Notes: generated by a model from the sequence alone, not told the origin. DNA of 64,000 bases from Epiperipatus broadwayi (GCA_028023455.1 JAQFVV010012966.1:293953-357952); one strand, 5' to 3'. Shown: positions 36,827 through 54,434, counted from the stretch's first letter. Numbers and translations are program-made.

Positions 36827-37228
36827 AATATATTCATTTTTATTCTTAGGATTATTATCTTTAATGATTGTATATTCTTTTTAAATCAGTTTATGAATTT
36901 TGCAAATATCATTTTGTGCTCTTAAACTCAGCAAACTTTTGAGATTACACAAAAACTAGTTTGTAAGCTATCCCACATTTTATAGCTTCATTATAATTTA
37001 GATCATTATTAGCCAATAATTGTTGCCTTAAATTTTCCACTACCTACACCCCTTAAAAACTGCTGTTGAGAAAAGATCTAGACACAATTTTTGCCAAGTT
37101 ACAAAAAGCAATATCATAATCTTTTACTTTTTTATCCCTATCCTGATAAAGATCACAGACATGAAATCTGGTGACATGCCTAGAGAGATAGGGATTTAAA
37201 TAATTTAACAATCGATCTTTAATTTTAT

Positions 37229-37456
37229 CTATAAAAAGTCTTCAGGCATCTGTGGTTCTGAGAGCCTATTTATTATCTCTGTAACTCCTTGATCAGCAAA
37301 ACATGCTAATGTTGCTACTTTAATTTTATCTTCTTTAATTCTGTTAATAAAGAGGTATTTTTTGACACATTGGACATATAGAGACCAACTTCTTGCCTCA
37401 CTGAAGTTGAACTCTCCAATTAACAATTGCATTTTAGCCTGACATTGTATAGACAT
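37229..37456 (-). pseudogene. Gypsy Gag fragment (capsid-like)
   Basis: A 75-codon frame just inside the 5' LTR. The pattern of a Trp-Tyr helix (ARSWSLYVQCVKKYLF) followed by KIKVATLACFADQGVTEIIN and a Leu-x-x-Pro end is that of the N-terminal Gag region of Gypsy elements. The frame stops before the zinc knuckle, so gag is broken. Confidence 0.65.
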
Positions 37457-37589
37457 AAATCTAACTCTTAAAATATTTATTGATTCAATGTTTGATTAGG
37501 TCTGTGCCAATTACTATGGCTAGAAGCACAATCTTGTTCCACAGACTGCATGAGATCTAAAACCACAACTAATACAGTTAAAAAAATTT

Positions 37590-38393
37590 AATATTTAATA
37601 TATCTATATCAAAGATTTACATATTAAAAAAACAAGATATACAATTTAACAATATACATGGACCCATAGGTATATGGAAATAATAATGAAAAACTATACA
37701 ACTTGTTAAGTCCCTTTCTTGCTTTTGCACATTTGGAGGTAAATTTCTCTGCACTGTAAGCCTAAAGTACATACAGTGATGTCCAGCACTGAGGTTAAAT
37801 GTTCAACTGCACAGCAGAAGTTTTCAACAGTAAGTGTTCATTTTGTTTTCTCACTTGGCTTCTATCAATTGATTGTCCGATTACTCTTCTGATTGGCTCT
37901 TCTTTCATATCCTGCTAATAAGGTAATTATTTCATTTATTTGAGATACATTCTGGACCTAAGAATTTTACTTGTATTAAATTCTATTAAAAAGTTATTTT
38001 TGGATTGCTAGAGTTATTGTCAATGAATAGATCAGGAACTCACAATCATTTAATTGTTAATGTTACTCAAAGAATTACATTATTTAACTCCAGGGATTTT
38101 AACTAATTGTTCTTTATCTACTTAGAAATTTTTTTTTTTTTTCATGTGTCAAAGCATCGGTCAGAAAACGAACCTGGGACATCTGCTTGTAAGGCCGCTG
38201 TGCTGATGACTCGGCCACCAACACTTGACAAATTAATCTTTTCTGATAACATAATATTACTTTACTTTAATTAAGTTTACTATTCTTATTTTTAAAATAC
38301 TATTATGTATTTTACATAAATATATATACATATTTCTATTACAACTAATCATTTTATGTTTATGCATTTAAACATACACACACATACATAACA
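37590..38393 (-). repeat. Gypsy 5' LTR (interrupted by SINE)
   Basis: Partner of 32768-33776. It carries a tRNA-Gly-derived SINE at 38131-38229 that is missing from the other LTR, where GAAATTAATTATTTCTGATC is uninterrupted. The minus-strand start TGTTATGTATGTGTG carries the expected TG. The inner boundary is uncertain by about 10 bp. No convincing tRNA primer-binding site was identified next to it. Confidence 0.8.
38131..38229 (-). mobile_element. tRNA-Gly-derived SINE, family A copy 2
   Basis: Reading the minus strand: GTCAAGTGTTGGTGGCCGAG (A-box side), a decayed anticodon region GCCTTACAAGCAG, then CCAGGTTCGTTTTC (B box) and GCTTTGACACATGAAAA with a poly-A tail. AAATT at 38126-38130 and 38230-38234 is a probable target-site duplication; the empty site is visible in the other LTR. 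A textbook minimal tRNA SINE insertion. Confidence 0.8.
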
Positions 38394-38588
38394 TTTACTT
38401 AGTAATTTTTGTAAAGTTAAATTAAATTTTTGTTTCTCAAGAAGTATTTGACATATACATATATTGAAATTTTTGTTTGAAAATATTTGTTTTTTAATAC
38501 AAAATCAGTCAATTAAAAATGTTTAATTGTTAACAAGTACACAGATTTAAATAAGAAATGTTTACTGTTTTAAATAAGAAGCAATCTC

Positions 38589-38694
<106 letters not shown>

Positions 38695-38697
38695 TTA

Positions 38698-40522
<1,825 letters not shown>

Positions 40523-40523
40523 T

Positions 40524-41192
40524 CAGTGAGTAATAAGTTTTTTAAATATGTTTCTTTGGGAAATAAAACTGTTGTTCATCTTTCTTCTAGAAGACAATAT
40601 AGAGATCTTAAATATCTTTATAAACTTGTTAATAAAATAGTTCTTTTATCTGACACAATTTCTACTGTTGTAATTAGATCTCATGTGCATGATACTCGGT
40701 CTGCTTCTGTTTGTTACATTAAAACTTGTCATTCCAATGTTCTTAGATTTTCTCCTTTATTTAGAGTGCCATATTTATATAATCAGATTTGTAGTAATAA
40801 TAATTACTTCAATTTAGATTATAATCAATTTTGTAATGTTATTAAATTTAAATGTCATATTTGATTGGTTTAACTTGATTTTGTTTATATATATATATAT
40901 GTTAAATTGTTTTATTATTATTATTATTTTGTTACGTGCTTTATATTTATCCCTTTTATTTATTTGTTATTATTAATGTTTTAATAATAATTGTTTATAT
41001 GCTGATATTTAATTTTACTTTAGATTTTTAAATGTGTTAATTATCTTTTATTGAAATATGGCACATAATTATATTAATAATTTGTCATTTAAACTCATTT
41101 ATGTATTTATATATTTGTTATGGTGCAATACTGTAATTGGCTTTATGCTGTAGTTTTGTACGTTAAATAAATGAATTGAATTGAATTGAATT
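40524..41192 (+). mobile_element. 5'-truncated LINE 3' end, copy 1
   Basis: The open frame 40526-40864 (112 codons) encodes a LINE C-terminal domain: SSRRQYRDLKYLYKLVNKIV, VHDTRSASVCYI, then RFSPLFRVPYLYNQIC. A 3' UTR of about 330 bp follows, ending GTTAAATAAATGAATTGAAT and repeated TTGAA before (TTA)n. Different family from LINE-X. Copy 2 lies 929 bp downstream. Confidence 0.8.
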
Positions 41193-41451
<259 letters not shown>

Positions 41452-41452
41452 T

Positions 41453-42118
41453 CAGTGAGTAATAAGTTTTTTAAATATGTTTCTTTGGGAAATAAAACTG
41501 TTGTTCATCTTTCTTCTAGAAGACAATATAGAGATCTTAAATATCTTTATAAACTTGTTAATAAAATAGTTCTTTTATCTGACACAATTTCTACTGTTGT
41601 AATTAGATCTCATGTGCATGATACTCGGTCTGCTTCTGTTTGTTACATTAAAACTTGTCATTCCAATGTTCTTAGATTTTCTCCTTTATTTAGACTGCCA
41701 TATTTATATAATCAGATTTGTAGTAATAATAATTACTTCAATTTAGATTATAATCAATTTTGTAATGTTATTAAATTTAAATGTCATATTTGATTGGTTT
41801 AACTTGATTTTGTTTATATATATATATATGTTAAATTGTTTTATTATTATTATTATTTTGTTACGTGCTTTATATTTATCCCTTTTATTTATTTGTTATT
41901 ATTAATGTTTTAATAATAATTGTTTATATGCTGATATTTAATTTTACTTTAGATTTTTAAATGTGTTAATTATCTTTTATTGAAATATGGCACATAATTA
42001 TATTAATAATTTGTCATTTAAACTCATTTATGTATTTATATATTTGTTATGGTGCAATACTGTAATTGGCTTTATGCTGTAGTTTTGTACGGTAAATAAA
42101 TGAATTGAATTGAATTGA
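41453..42118 (+). mobile_element. 5'-truncated LINE 3' end, copy 2
   Basis: Near-identical to 40524-41192. I see two substitutions: G at 40766 is C at 41695 (Val to Leu in the frame), and T at 41163 is G at 42092. The open frame is 41455-41793. Being bounded by the same (CTA)n 5' junction, it is best explained as a tandem duplication of one insertion. Confidence 0.85.
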
Positions 42119-45020
<2,902 letters not shown>

Positions 45021-45180
45021 TAAGATTCAATATGCTTGACGTATATAGTGAAATTAAATTCTTAAAAAAAAAATGCAATAATATTTCTTAAGGCTAAGCG
45101 CTTTCAGAGCTTTTATCTCCATATTCATAGCCTTCAAACATGACAATTTATGCAAATCTATGCAAGCTCATTTATATTGT

Positions 45181-45540
45181 TCATCTCTTTGAAATAGAAA
45201 AGCATGTATCCTTCCTGTTTATTGCCTTCATATCTCTTGCTATATACCATGCCTTTTTAATCTTCCTTTTGATGTCACTCCTCTCAGTGGAAATTATTGT
45301 AGCACTTGCAGCTTCAATTTCATGATTAGCCATTTTTTGGTGGTCCACAAACACTGAACTACCTTCATTTCTGCTTAATACTCTTTTGTATAAGTATTTG
45401 TGTTGAGCTACTCTATTGTTTATAGTGGCCTGAGTCTCTCCATAGTATACTGCTCCACAGTTTGCTTGAGGGCATGTCATCTTGTATTCCACATGTGATG
45501 TTGTTTGTAGGTCAATTTTGTCCTTGGAATTATTCATCAT
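45181..45540 (-). pseudogene. PLE GIY-YIG endonuclease domain
   Basis: The N-terminal half holds EYKMTCPQANCGAVYYGETQ, where VYYGET is the second part of the GIY-YIG motif, followed by NNRVAQHKYLYK with the Arg and His expected in the catalytic helix. The Cys pair before the motif fits PLE endonucleases. This frame differs from that of the RT by one base, so the two are disconnected here. Confidence 0.8.
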
Positions 45541-45616
45541 TCTATTGGTGTTGGGAGGGGTTCAAAAACCTACTGTGAATTCATTCTGTAATTTTTTGAC
45601 TAGTTCTTTTGCAATA

Positions 45617-46366
45617 TTAGGTATGTATGGCAGACATATATGTTGTTTTTTTATCCTTTCTTGGTTTGGTTATATTTTCATAAAATGTTTTGATTATTTT
45701 ATTGATGGTTGTTAAATCATAACCAACCTTTATTAAATCATTAACATACTGGTTGATGTTTATTCTTTTTTCCTCTTCGTATTTACATAAATGGTAATTC
45801 CTGAACAAAAAGGCAGACAGCCCTGCCAATTTGTGGACTCTTGGGGTTTTAGATTTAGTATGGATGTATCCTCTAATCTGTAATGGTTTGACTTTCATAC
45901 TGTAATTAAAGCATCTGTGCATTCTTTGTATTTTCAAGTCCAAGTAATTAATTGTATTTAATTCATTCTCATCTGTGCAGTTAAACATTAAGTTGGTATG
46001 TGCTTGCAATTTATCTTGAATGGCTGTTATGATTAGTTTAGGTGCTGTGATAAAAATGTCATCTACATACCTGCAATAAATTATTCCAGGTGTCTGTTCT
46101 TGGAATTTCGATATAATCTGTTTTTCAAAATAACCAATTACAATACTAGATACAATGCCACTTATTGGCAGTCCCATAGGCCATCCATTACTCATTTTAT
46201 ACCATTTGTTCTCAAAAGTCGCAAGTAAATTCTCATCTAACCATTTCATAAAGTCAATGATAAATTCCATCTTTTGTTCTGGACAGTGATTATTTTGAAG
46301 CTCTTCATTGATTATTCTAATTGATCCTTTTCTGTTTATTGATCCATAGAGTTCAGATATATTCAT
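45617..46366 (-). pseudogene. PLE reverse transcriptase
   Basis: 250-codon piece with ENKWYKMSNGWPMGLPISGI (motif B, Penelope type) and IIYCRYVDDIFITAPK (motif C with YVDD). After motif C are NYLDLKIQR and RGYIHTKSKTPRVHK, both typical of PLE RT C-termini. Catalytic Asp pair intact. The fragment ends at a stop just before the endonuclease region. Upstream (46472-46684) the same phase is broken by a stop. Confidence 0.85.
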
Positions 46367-46471
46367 GGCTGCTATTTTAAATCTGTCATTAATGGCTACA
46401 TTTTTAATTAAATAAACAAACTCAAAAGAAGATTTTATTGTGTACTCACCAAATCCTATTAAATATATTAG

Positions 46472-47061
46472 TCATGAATTTATTAATTTTGCTGTGTTTG
46501 CATAATGTACACTTTCAAAGTCAAGCATTAGTCTTAATGGAGTCTTTTGTTTATACATTTTAGCATTTGCAAACATCCATGGTTGTGATGTGGCAGATGG
46601 ATCAATTTTATTATATTCGGCTTGATTGATCCCTTTATTTTTATGCTTGCATAAGATTAAAGAGATAAACTTTTCTCTGTTCATTTTATTATTAAATTCA
46701 GCTGTTAAATCAAAGCCTAATTTTGAATTTGTATTCTCATTTTTTCTTTATATTTCTCTTCATCCATTTTTACAAAGCGATTGCCTTTGTCCTCTTTATG
46801 GCAAATAATTTTATTTTCATTAAAGAACTTTTTTTCATTCTTAACTTTAGTATTCCAGCCATTATTTTCAGTATTTAATTTCTTGTCTCTAATGATACTA
46901 TTAAACTCAGAAATAATATTTTCTCTCATCAGATAATTTATTAGAGCTGCTTCTGTGTCTGCTATTATTTCCATTTTGGGTTGATTCCATCCCCCTCCTA
47001 CGAATTTCGGTCCAAAATTCAAGATCGATCTAATTTCAGCCAATGATCTGACATTAGACAA
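46472..47061 (-). pseudogene. PLE N-terminal region (two frames)
   Basis: 46717-47061 carries LNFGPKFVGGGWNQPK and ICHKEDKGNRFVKMDEEKY, matching the 'GPKF' and 'xADKGNxxVxMD' blocks that open PLE proteins. 46472-46684 carries KQKTPLRLMLDFESV, corresponding to the 'PLRPIVS' block. The two pieces are in different frames. Sequence resembling the PLE N-terminus (WQLQEGIK) continues to about 47262, where it meets (ATT)n. Confidence 0.75.
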
Positions 47062-47262
47062 ATTAACATATGTGTCTTCTATTCCTATATTAGTTAAAAC
47101 AACATTTTGTTTATTAGTTTATTTATGAATTTTTTCTCTAATCTTTTTTCAATATTATTACATTTATTTATGATCCATTGCGGCTCAGGCGTTATTGATG
47201 TTATCTTAAGTAGACGTTTCTTATTATTATTTAATGCCTTCTTGCAATTGCCAATAATCCAA

Positions 47263-47451
<189 letters not shown>

Positions 47452-47577
47452 TAGAATTTTAAATTTTAAAAATGTCATTGCTTGAACATATTTTTTATCA
47501 TAATGTAGTTTAAGCCACAAAGACATCATATAATCACTATTTACTATGCTTACACAAGCCTTAAACAGTAGAAAATT

Positions 47578-47704
47578 CTCCATACAACTAGTGCTACCTA
47601 GTGCAATCCATAGTAATCAGTGGATTCTAGATAAGAATTTTATACCAAACCTAATGTCCATTGATGTTACTATGGCTTGCACTAGGTGGCCCTACTCTAT
47701 GGAC
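47578..47704. mobile_element. MITE-like element, family M copy 4 (short)
   Basis: TCCATACAACTAGTGCTACC at left and GGTGGCCCTACTCTATGGA at right are inverted ends; CCATAGTAATCAGTGGAT pairs with a GTCCATTGATGTTACTATGG arm. Shorter centre than the copy at 678-873. A good source for the family's true termini. Confidence 0.7.
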
Positions 47705-47709
47705 AGTTA

Positions 47710-48480
47710 GCTACTGTTTTAATAATTTAGTTTGCTGATAAAAATTTATTGTAAAAAAATGTATTTTATTAAAAATATTTTAGCCTAAAAGCTTAAAATG
47801 ATCTTTTCTTTGATAATTTATTTCTTTTGTTTCTTTATTTGAAAAGTCAATAAATTATTTTTAAGATTATTTTTCATTTTTAAATTTATATTTGTAATGA
47901 TTTTTTAATGTAAAAATTTAATGAAAGGCAAAGTTTTATTCTTCAAAAATAAGACAAGAATGAAAACATACATTGTAAATGGTCAAATAAAATGATAAGT
48001 GCCATAATATATTGGACTCAATGCTGAATCTCAACATTAAAGTCTAACTTTTTAACTGAGCAAGTACCTATCAAGATAATTAAATCAGCTATGTGGTTCA
48101 CAGTTTATGTTCATCCACATTTACATAGATTGGTGGTTGATAAATTCTACTTATTAAGCAGATGAGTTATTCTGAATCCATTGATGAGACTATACTCGCA
48201 ATTAGGGTCACCAAATCCATTGAACTTTATTATTGGATCTAGAATAAGAACTTTATTTAAAACCAATTAAAAATTCCATTTTTATACCGTAATTCTTTGT
48301 TTACAGATTTTTAATTGAATATCTAAGAAAGGAATTTTCATTTGAGATCAATCATGGGTGGTAATTTTTATTTGAGTAAATATTAGGTGTTGAAATTACA
48401 TCTTGACATAGACTGATCTACTTTACAGCATTTTAAAGATATTAAATAATGAAAATATATAATAATGCTATTATGATGGC
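47710..48480. other. AT-rich intergenic DNA
   Basis: Nothing recognised. Confidence 0.3.
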
Positions 48481-48489
48481 TCAAAGTGG

Positions 48490-49130
<641 letters not shown>

Positions 49131-49153
49131 ATAAAATTTAATAATAATCAAAT

Positions 49154-49255
49154 GTCTCTATAGCTCAGGAATTCATGGAGGTTCCATACCTTGAAGTGCC
49201 AGAAGTAGAATTGATCTCAGGTTCCAGAATGTGACACTCTACCACTGCCCTAAAT
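49154..49255 (-). mobile_element. SINE family B copy
   Basis: On the minus strand, GGGCAGTGGTAGAGTG (A box), then CCTGAGATCAATTCTACTTC (B box region) and CTGGCACTTCAAGG, ending CATGAATTCCTGAG. Same plan as the units at 32131-32460. Possible further decayed copies at about 49600-49670 and 51680-51775. Confidence 0.65.
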
Positions 49256-49259
49256 CATA

Positions 49260-50090
49260 AAGGGCATGTTAATAAAATAATCAGGATCAAGAGACTATCC
49301 AAAAAACATGATAAACACTATGAAAATTGGTTTGTAAAAATTGAGGTGAACAAATAAACTGGAATTACAGATGTGACATGATCTCACTCTTTCTTTATAA
49401 ATGAATGCATTTGTTAATGTATATCATGTTTCTAATGTGATCTTTCATTGTATTACATTTTACTCTTGTTTTGAATAAAAATTTCATTGTATGTGAATGA
49501 GTTTGATAATTAAAAAATTAAAAAAATTATCCCAGTTTATATTCACATTTTAAAAGCTAGGAAGATGAATTTTTACTTTAAAAAATGTAATCAAATAGTT
49601 AATGGCAGAGCCAGGCCATGAAACATAGTTCTTGAGCTCCTGGGTCCATCATTCTACCACAGCACATCAAACATAACACTGAACTAAGTTACACAAAGCA
49701 GTTTTTATGCTGAAAGCATCAGATAATAAATTTCAATGATATTATTTCCGAATTGAAAAAATGTAGGAATAGTTGTGGTTTTAAAAAAGGTTTCTGGTTA
49801 TTTCTTAAGGCATCCTTTCAATATGAAACTGGATATGGTTAACTCATCTTTTATGAAGCAGCCATGCTAGCCAAGAGGTGGACTACTGAAGAATTTAGAA
49901 GGTCATTGAGTCATATCTAATTTTTAACAACAAAAAAATATTTTAAAAAAAAGTATATTTAGAAAATTACAAATTGAAAAAGAATGTTGAGTAACACTTT
50001 TAATTGTTACAGCTTACATCAGACCTCATTAACATGGAGATGTCCCACATTGACTTGGTACACTTTGCTGAGGATGGTTTGGATTAATCT
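49260..50090. other. Intergenic DNA with a probable decayed SINE
   Basis: GCCATGAAACATAGTTCTTG to CTACCACAGCAC (49600-49670) has a minus-strand GCTGTGGTAGAATG A-box-like string. No gene. Confidence 0.35.
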
Positions 50091-50093
50091 ATC

Positions 50094-50405
50094 ATGTTCC
50101 GCAAAATTGCTGGCATTAACATTCACGGCATCAACTCAATTGATAGAGTTCTAGCTATTAAAAACTGGCTCTCGCTCTGCTCCCCTCATATACTTCTTAT
50201 GGGTGAAACTAAATATTACCATAAGACCGATCATAAAATACTATCTCTTCTCTCAACTCTCGGATTTACTAGATTTTCCATAGGCCATTGTGCTTCAGGT
50301 GGAGTCAGTATTCTTCTCAGCAAGTCAACACCACCAAACAGTTTTAGCATTCTATTCCTAGATGCCAATATTATTATCATAGAAATAGACTATTGGGGTT
50401 ATAAT
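50094..50405 (+). pseudogene. LINE apurinic-type endonuclease, N-terminal fragment
   Basis: The first ~105 residues of a 179-codon frame follow the start of LINE EEP/AP-type endonucleases: AGINIHGINSIDRVLAIKNW (conserved Asn near the start), SPHILLMGETK (conserved Glu of the 'QET' block), GFTRF, then ASGGVSILLSKS. The domain stops before the later His/Asp motifs, and the rest of the frame is AT-rich unrelated sequence. This could be the missing 5' part of an element like LINE-Y, but nothing here proves it. Confidence 0.7.
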
Positions 50406-50409
50406 TACA

Positions 50410-51455
50410 GGATGAAATATTATTATAATTATTTTCCAAAATGGAAAATCAGGCCATTTACACTCTTTCAGATTTTTATCATTACTAATTACATCATTTA
50501 TTTCATACTTATATGTTTACATTTTAATCTGTTTATTATTACTGTTAATATTAGATTTCAGCAAACTTATGTTAACTCCCAGTCATTATTTAAATATTGT
50601 TTCTCCAACATCCTGACTTTTGAAGATTCTTAAAAAAATATTCATTACTGTGATGAGATTATCTATATACTTCAACCTCACTATTGATTATCCTTTTGAT
50701 CTTTCACAAACAACAATTTAATTTTTAATGAACAGAATTATCTTATAATATGATCCAAATAATTAGAAATTTTGATTTTACTAGGAACCCTTAAATCTAG
50801 TTAATCAAATATATACTTGTTCATTTTATTGATATCCACACTATGCCCAAAAGTTTTCAAACTATAAATATAGTGTTTAAAACTTTATGTAAATGTCCTC
50901 CCACCTCCAAATAAAATTTCCTGAATAATTAAAACATAAAAGAAAACCATTTATCTTATTAATTAATTGCCATAAACAAAATTAATTTACTTTTCTACAT
51001 ATAAACTGAAAATGGCCTTGTAGTACCTTATAAATTATTTTTAGTCATCCATGCAACTTGACTTTGAATCTGAGATGGAAAAATTTTGAATGTTTTTTTT
51101 AAAAATAAGATTCAGTTTCTCAGCTAACCAAATGAACCATCTAATTTTGGTTGGTAAATGGTATTTGGCTGGTTCCATTCAAATGTTCATCACCCAGCAA
51201 TTGAAAAGCTTTGTGAACTTTTTTTTCATCATTTTTCTAAGAAGGAAAGAGGTGGAGGATACAACTAGAAAAAGTTTTGTAGTAGGTTATTAAAGACAGT
51301 TTTCTCTTTTATCCACTTTATATCAATCTGAAGGAATACTTCCTACCTACTGTTGAAAATTTAGGCATAAGATATCAATTACATTCCGAAAAGCAATTAG
51401 GATTTCAGTAAGCATCTAAAAAGTGCTTAACATCATATAAAAGTTCCTTTTGCCA
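50410..51455. other. AT-rich intergenic DNA
   Basis: No gene. The frame at 51090-51293 has no family signature. Confidence 0.3.
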
Positions 51456-51461
51456 GTTAAG

Positions 51462-51580
51462 TTCAACACAGTGGTGGAATATTAGGCTTTGCAATGTGGG
51501 ATCCTAGGATGGATTCTGATGGTGGCATCTCCAGTGCCCAAATGAACTCTCATGCAATAGTCATTCAAAAATTTCATTAG
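51462..51580 (+). mobile_element. SINE family B copy, plus strand
   Basis: CACAGTGGTGGAATATTAGG (A-box side), GGGATCCTAGGATGGATTCT (B-box side), then GTGGCATCTCCAGTGCCC and AAATGAACTCTCATGCAATA, matching the minus-strand reading of 32270-32400. The downstream end is AT-rich. Confidence 0.65.
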
Positions 51581-52079
51581 TACTTCTATTTTGAACAATC
51601 TAAATAGTTATTTGTAATGAAATATTTAATATTATTAGAAAAATATTTACTCAGTAAGTAAATATCTCATAAAATAGTTATTATTCAGGGGTTATGCAAT
51701 ATTCTATTACCAAATTCTTGGCTTGAACTTCTATCCAAAAATCCTTAGTTCTCAAGGTTACTTGTCTACCATTGTGGTAAACTGCACAGGGTAAGTAAAA
51801 AAATCCAAGATGAGATATTTTTATAAGATTTAAACTTATGTATTGTAATGGGATGGGCGTATCAGGTAGTCATACCTGGGGTCATGGAAAATCATCATCC
51901 ACCCCAAGTTAAGAATATTTCAAATAATGAAATTTAATATATACAATAATATTAAAGTAATAAAGTAAATTAGTATTGAGATATTAAAGCAAAAAGTAAG
52001 AAATAATATTGAGTATTTTAAATAATGAATTTTACAAAAAGTATAATATTTGAATGGAAATGTTATATATTCAAGAGAA

Positions 52080-52473
52080 CATGAAATCACTAGATCTCTG
52101 AGAGATCAGCTCAGTTAATCCCTTAGAGCAACTATATGTGTAGTTATAAATCCACCACCATTATCAATAAGTAAAAGTCATTCATCAACATCATTGATGA
52201 GTATATCATCATCAAAATAAAAGGAAGTCAACTGTCAATCTGGTGACTGAATTTGAAATGAATCTACTATAGACTTAGGCTAATTATTGAGCTTTTGCCA
52301 GATTGAGGCATTTACTAAAACATTAATTTAGATGCACCAACTAAGTGCTTATTCATAAAAATAAACAATCATAAAAGCAATAATGCTGGGATATTAAAAT
52401 ATGCTTATCATCATCAATGCTCTGGCCATTTAATACTATTAATATACCAGTTGTAGCGATATATAAATATGCT
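52080..52473 (-). repeat. Long dispersed repeat R, right copy, part 1
   Basis: Reverse complement of about 16380-16770: ATCATCAATGCTCTGGCC (52413), AATGCTGGGATATTAAAATA (52383), GATCTCTGAGAGATCAG (52093) and TTAGAGCAA (52123) all have counterparts in order. Homology stops at about 52473 and resumes at 54435. Confidence 0.6.
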
Positions 52474-54434
52474 GTTACATTAAATTGAAATAAAATCTTA
52501 AAGTTCGCAAATAAAAATAAAATCTATTAAAAAAAAACTAAACGCTAAAATTAAAATGTTTATTAAACGTATATATTCGAACAGATTCAAAACTTTAAAA
52601 ATATGTTTTTAAAAAACAAATAAATAAAAAAAAAAAAAAGTACAAGATTTAAAGATAAAATATTTTTGTAGATGGAAATGATTGTTTATTAATTATCCAA
52701 AAAAAATTATCCAAAAGCTGTGTAATTAAAAAGTCAGATGAAAAATAGATAAGAGAATAAAGAATTAGCTTGTCCAATATAGAAGCAGCAAATAAAGGCC
52801 CAGACCATAAAGAAAAAATGGAATAGTGATGTTTTTGTTCGTGGAATCCATAGGAGGATTATAAAAAGAGAAATATTCAGTTTCCTGGGTTTTCCGGCTT
52901 GTCTTTGAGGGTCGTGATAGGACGCACATATCACACTCTCTCTCTCTATTTTAAAAATGAACTGACTGTGATACCAAAATGAACCAGCTAATGCTACCTC
53001 CGGAACATCTGACTGGGTTTTCAAATAAAGACTCTGTGGAAATTTACATCAAGAGCAGTGATTCTTCTACTGTAAGCTATTGACATGAACTCTAAAATTT
53101 AAAAATAATTAAGAACTTTCGTTCAAGCTTATGAACTTCTATCTGACTTTTAAGTTTAAAATCAATTGATAATGTTTAATTTTATATGTTTTGCTTTTGA
53201 TAAAAATCATTTCCATTTTTTTTTTTATTGTATAAATTATTTAAATGCATGAAATTTAAGTTGGGTATAGACGTTGCATGGATTCGTTAGTAGTTAATTG
53301 TGTTGCTGCTTCATATTTGATTGGAATATATAGGTCATTGGTGTCATTGTGGCATCTTATGATGAATGCTACTGGGCTTCTTGTATTCCCTCTGCAATTG
53401 ACGTTATCGATGATTTTGTATTTTGATCGGTTATGTTTATTTGGAATGTTTTTAACCATGGAATCTATGCAGCCGATCTATACTCAACATTATAAAACAA
53501 ATTTTAAAAAATTCATCTGTGCAAATGTATCTAAATGTTAAATTTAAGCAGGCATGAATGGCTATATAGATTTGTAAAGTTATATATATAGTTTAAGGGA
53601 GGATAATCTTAGGTTATTCGTTTCGTAATTGAATTAGCTCAATGGATTGGATATATTTGTGTAATTAGTAGATGTAGTATGAGATCTGCTATGGGCAGGA
53701 TTGCATATATATGCCACACACCTTCTGTTTGCCTATGGATGGATTGTAAGTCAGCAAAGGACCACAGTCTATTTCTATGGAGTTTTTTTGTTTATTGTTC
53801 TACTCGCCAACAGATGTAGCAATTCTGTTGGTGGAAAGACAATGTCTTCTCTAACTCTACTTACTGTTCAGATGTACATTCCTGACAGTATAGTATTTTG
53901 TGTTGTCGTATTTTCATGCTACATTGAATACATAAATGTATCAGATGGATTGATGCTGGTTTGACTGCAAACTTTTGGCCTAAGGTTAAATAAGGGAAAG
54001 AATTTTTTTTTTTCAAATGCCGATCTATGTAGTCTATTCATACTTGACCCACTAAATAAAATATTAAACTCATTGCAATCTATTTCAATATAAAATTAAA
54101 AATTAATATAAAAATCTAAATGTTAAATCTATTCCTCAAAATTTAAAATGATTCAAAATTTATATGTGCATAAATAAATATTTTTATGTGTTAATTTCTG
54201 GCAGTGGCTTTTATTTTTTTATATTTAAGATATAAATTAAAGATATAGATTATTATCTCTGCATTTCCACTGAGCTAGTGACTTGGGCTAACAATCTAAA
54301 TATTTAAATAAAGTGGAATCTTAACAGCGCTATCTGCCTACTTTATAAATTTTTCTAGGCTCAAATGCCTAGATGGCACCCTTGTAGTGCAGATTGCGGT
54401 TAGATTCGATCTTCACTTTTTTTTTGGATCATTA
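52474..54434. other. ~1.96-kb segment inserted in repeat R
   Basis: This stretch is absent from the equivalent point in the left copy (near 16375). Its right edge contains a tRNA-like string: GTAGTGCAGATTGCGG then TTAGATTCGATC, followed by a T-run (54390-54425). I recognise no transposase. The open frames at 52734-53024, 53256-53541 and 53701-53964 have no family match. It may hold one or several insertions. Confidence 0.45.

Larger units (their letters stand above)
32768..38393 (-). mobile_element. Ty3/Gypsy LTR retrotransposon, decayed
   Basis: Two LTRs flank a minus-strand internal region in the order gag, CCHC knuckle, reverse transcriptase, RNase H, integrase, which is the Ty3/Gypsy order. 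The outer end at 38393 (plus strand ...TAACA) gives a minus-strand TG start; the equivalent at 33776 (...TAGCA) also gives TG. The frames are broken by many stops and shifts. Left outer boundary is approximate (32760-32770). The target-site duplication is not identifiable. The RNase H resembles the common Gypsy/Mag-like type, but I do not assign a clade. Confidence 0.85.
45040..47262 (-). mobile_element. Penelope-like element (PLE), decayed
   Basis: Minus-strand element with an N-terminal PLE region, an RT of Penelope type and a C-terminal GIY-YIG endonuclease. It is bounded on both sides by (ATT)n arrays. The frames are separated by shifts and stops. The flanking 45040-45180 on the minus strand (TATGGAGATAAAAGCTCTGA and so on) is probably its 3' UTR. 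No terminal pLTR pair was identified. Confidence 0.85.

Noticed and set aside
36653-36925. 90-aa and 74-aa Phe-rich plus-strand frames
   Set aside because: Shadows of the Gypsy gag/zinc-knuckle region on the minus strand and a T-run.
53256-53541. Overlapping 67-aa (-) and 87-aa (+) frames
   Set aside because: Opposite-strand overlap, no recognisable family, sits in the unexplained insertion in repeat R.
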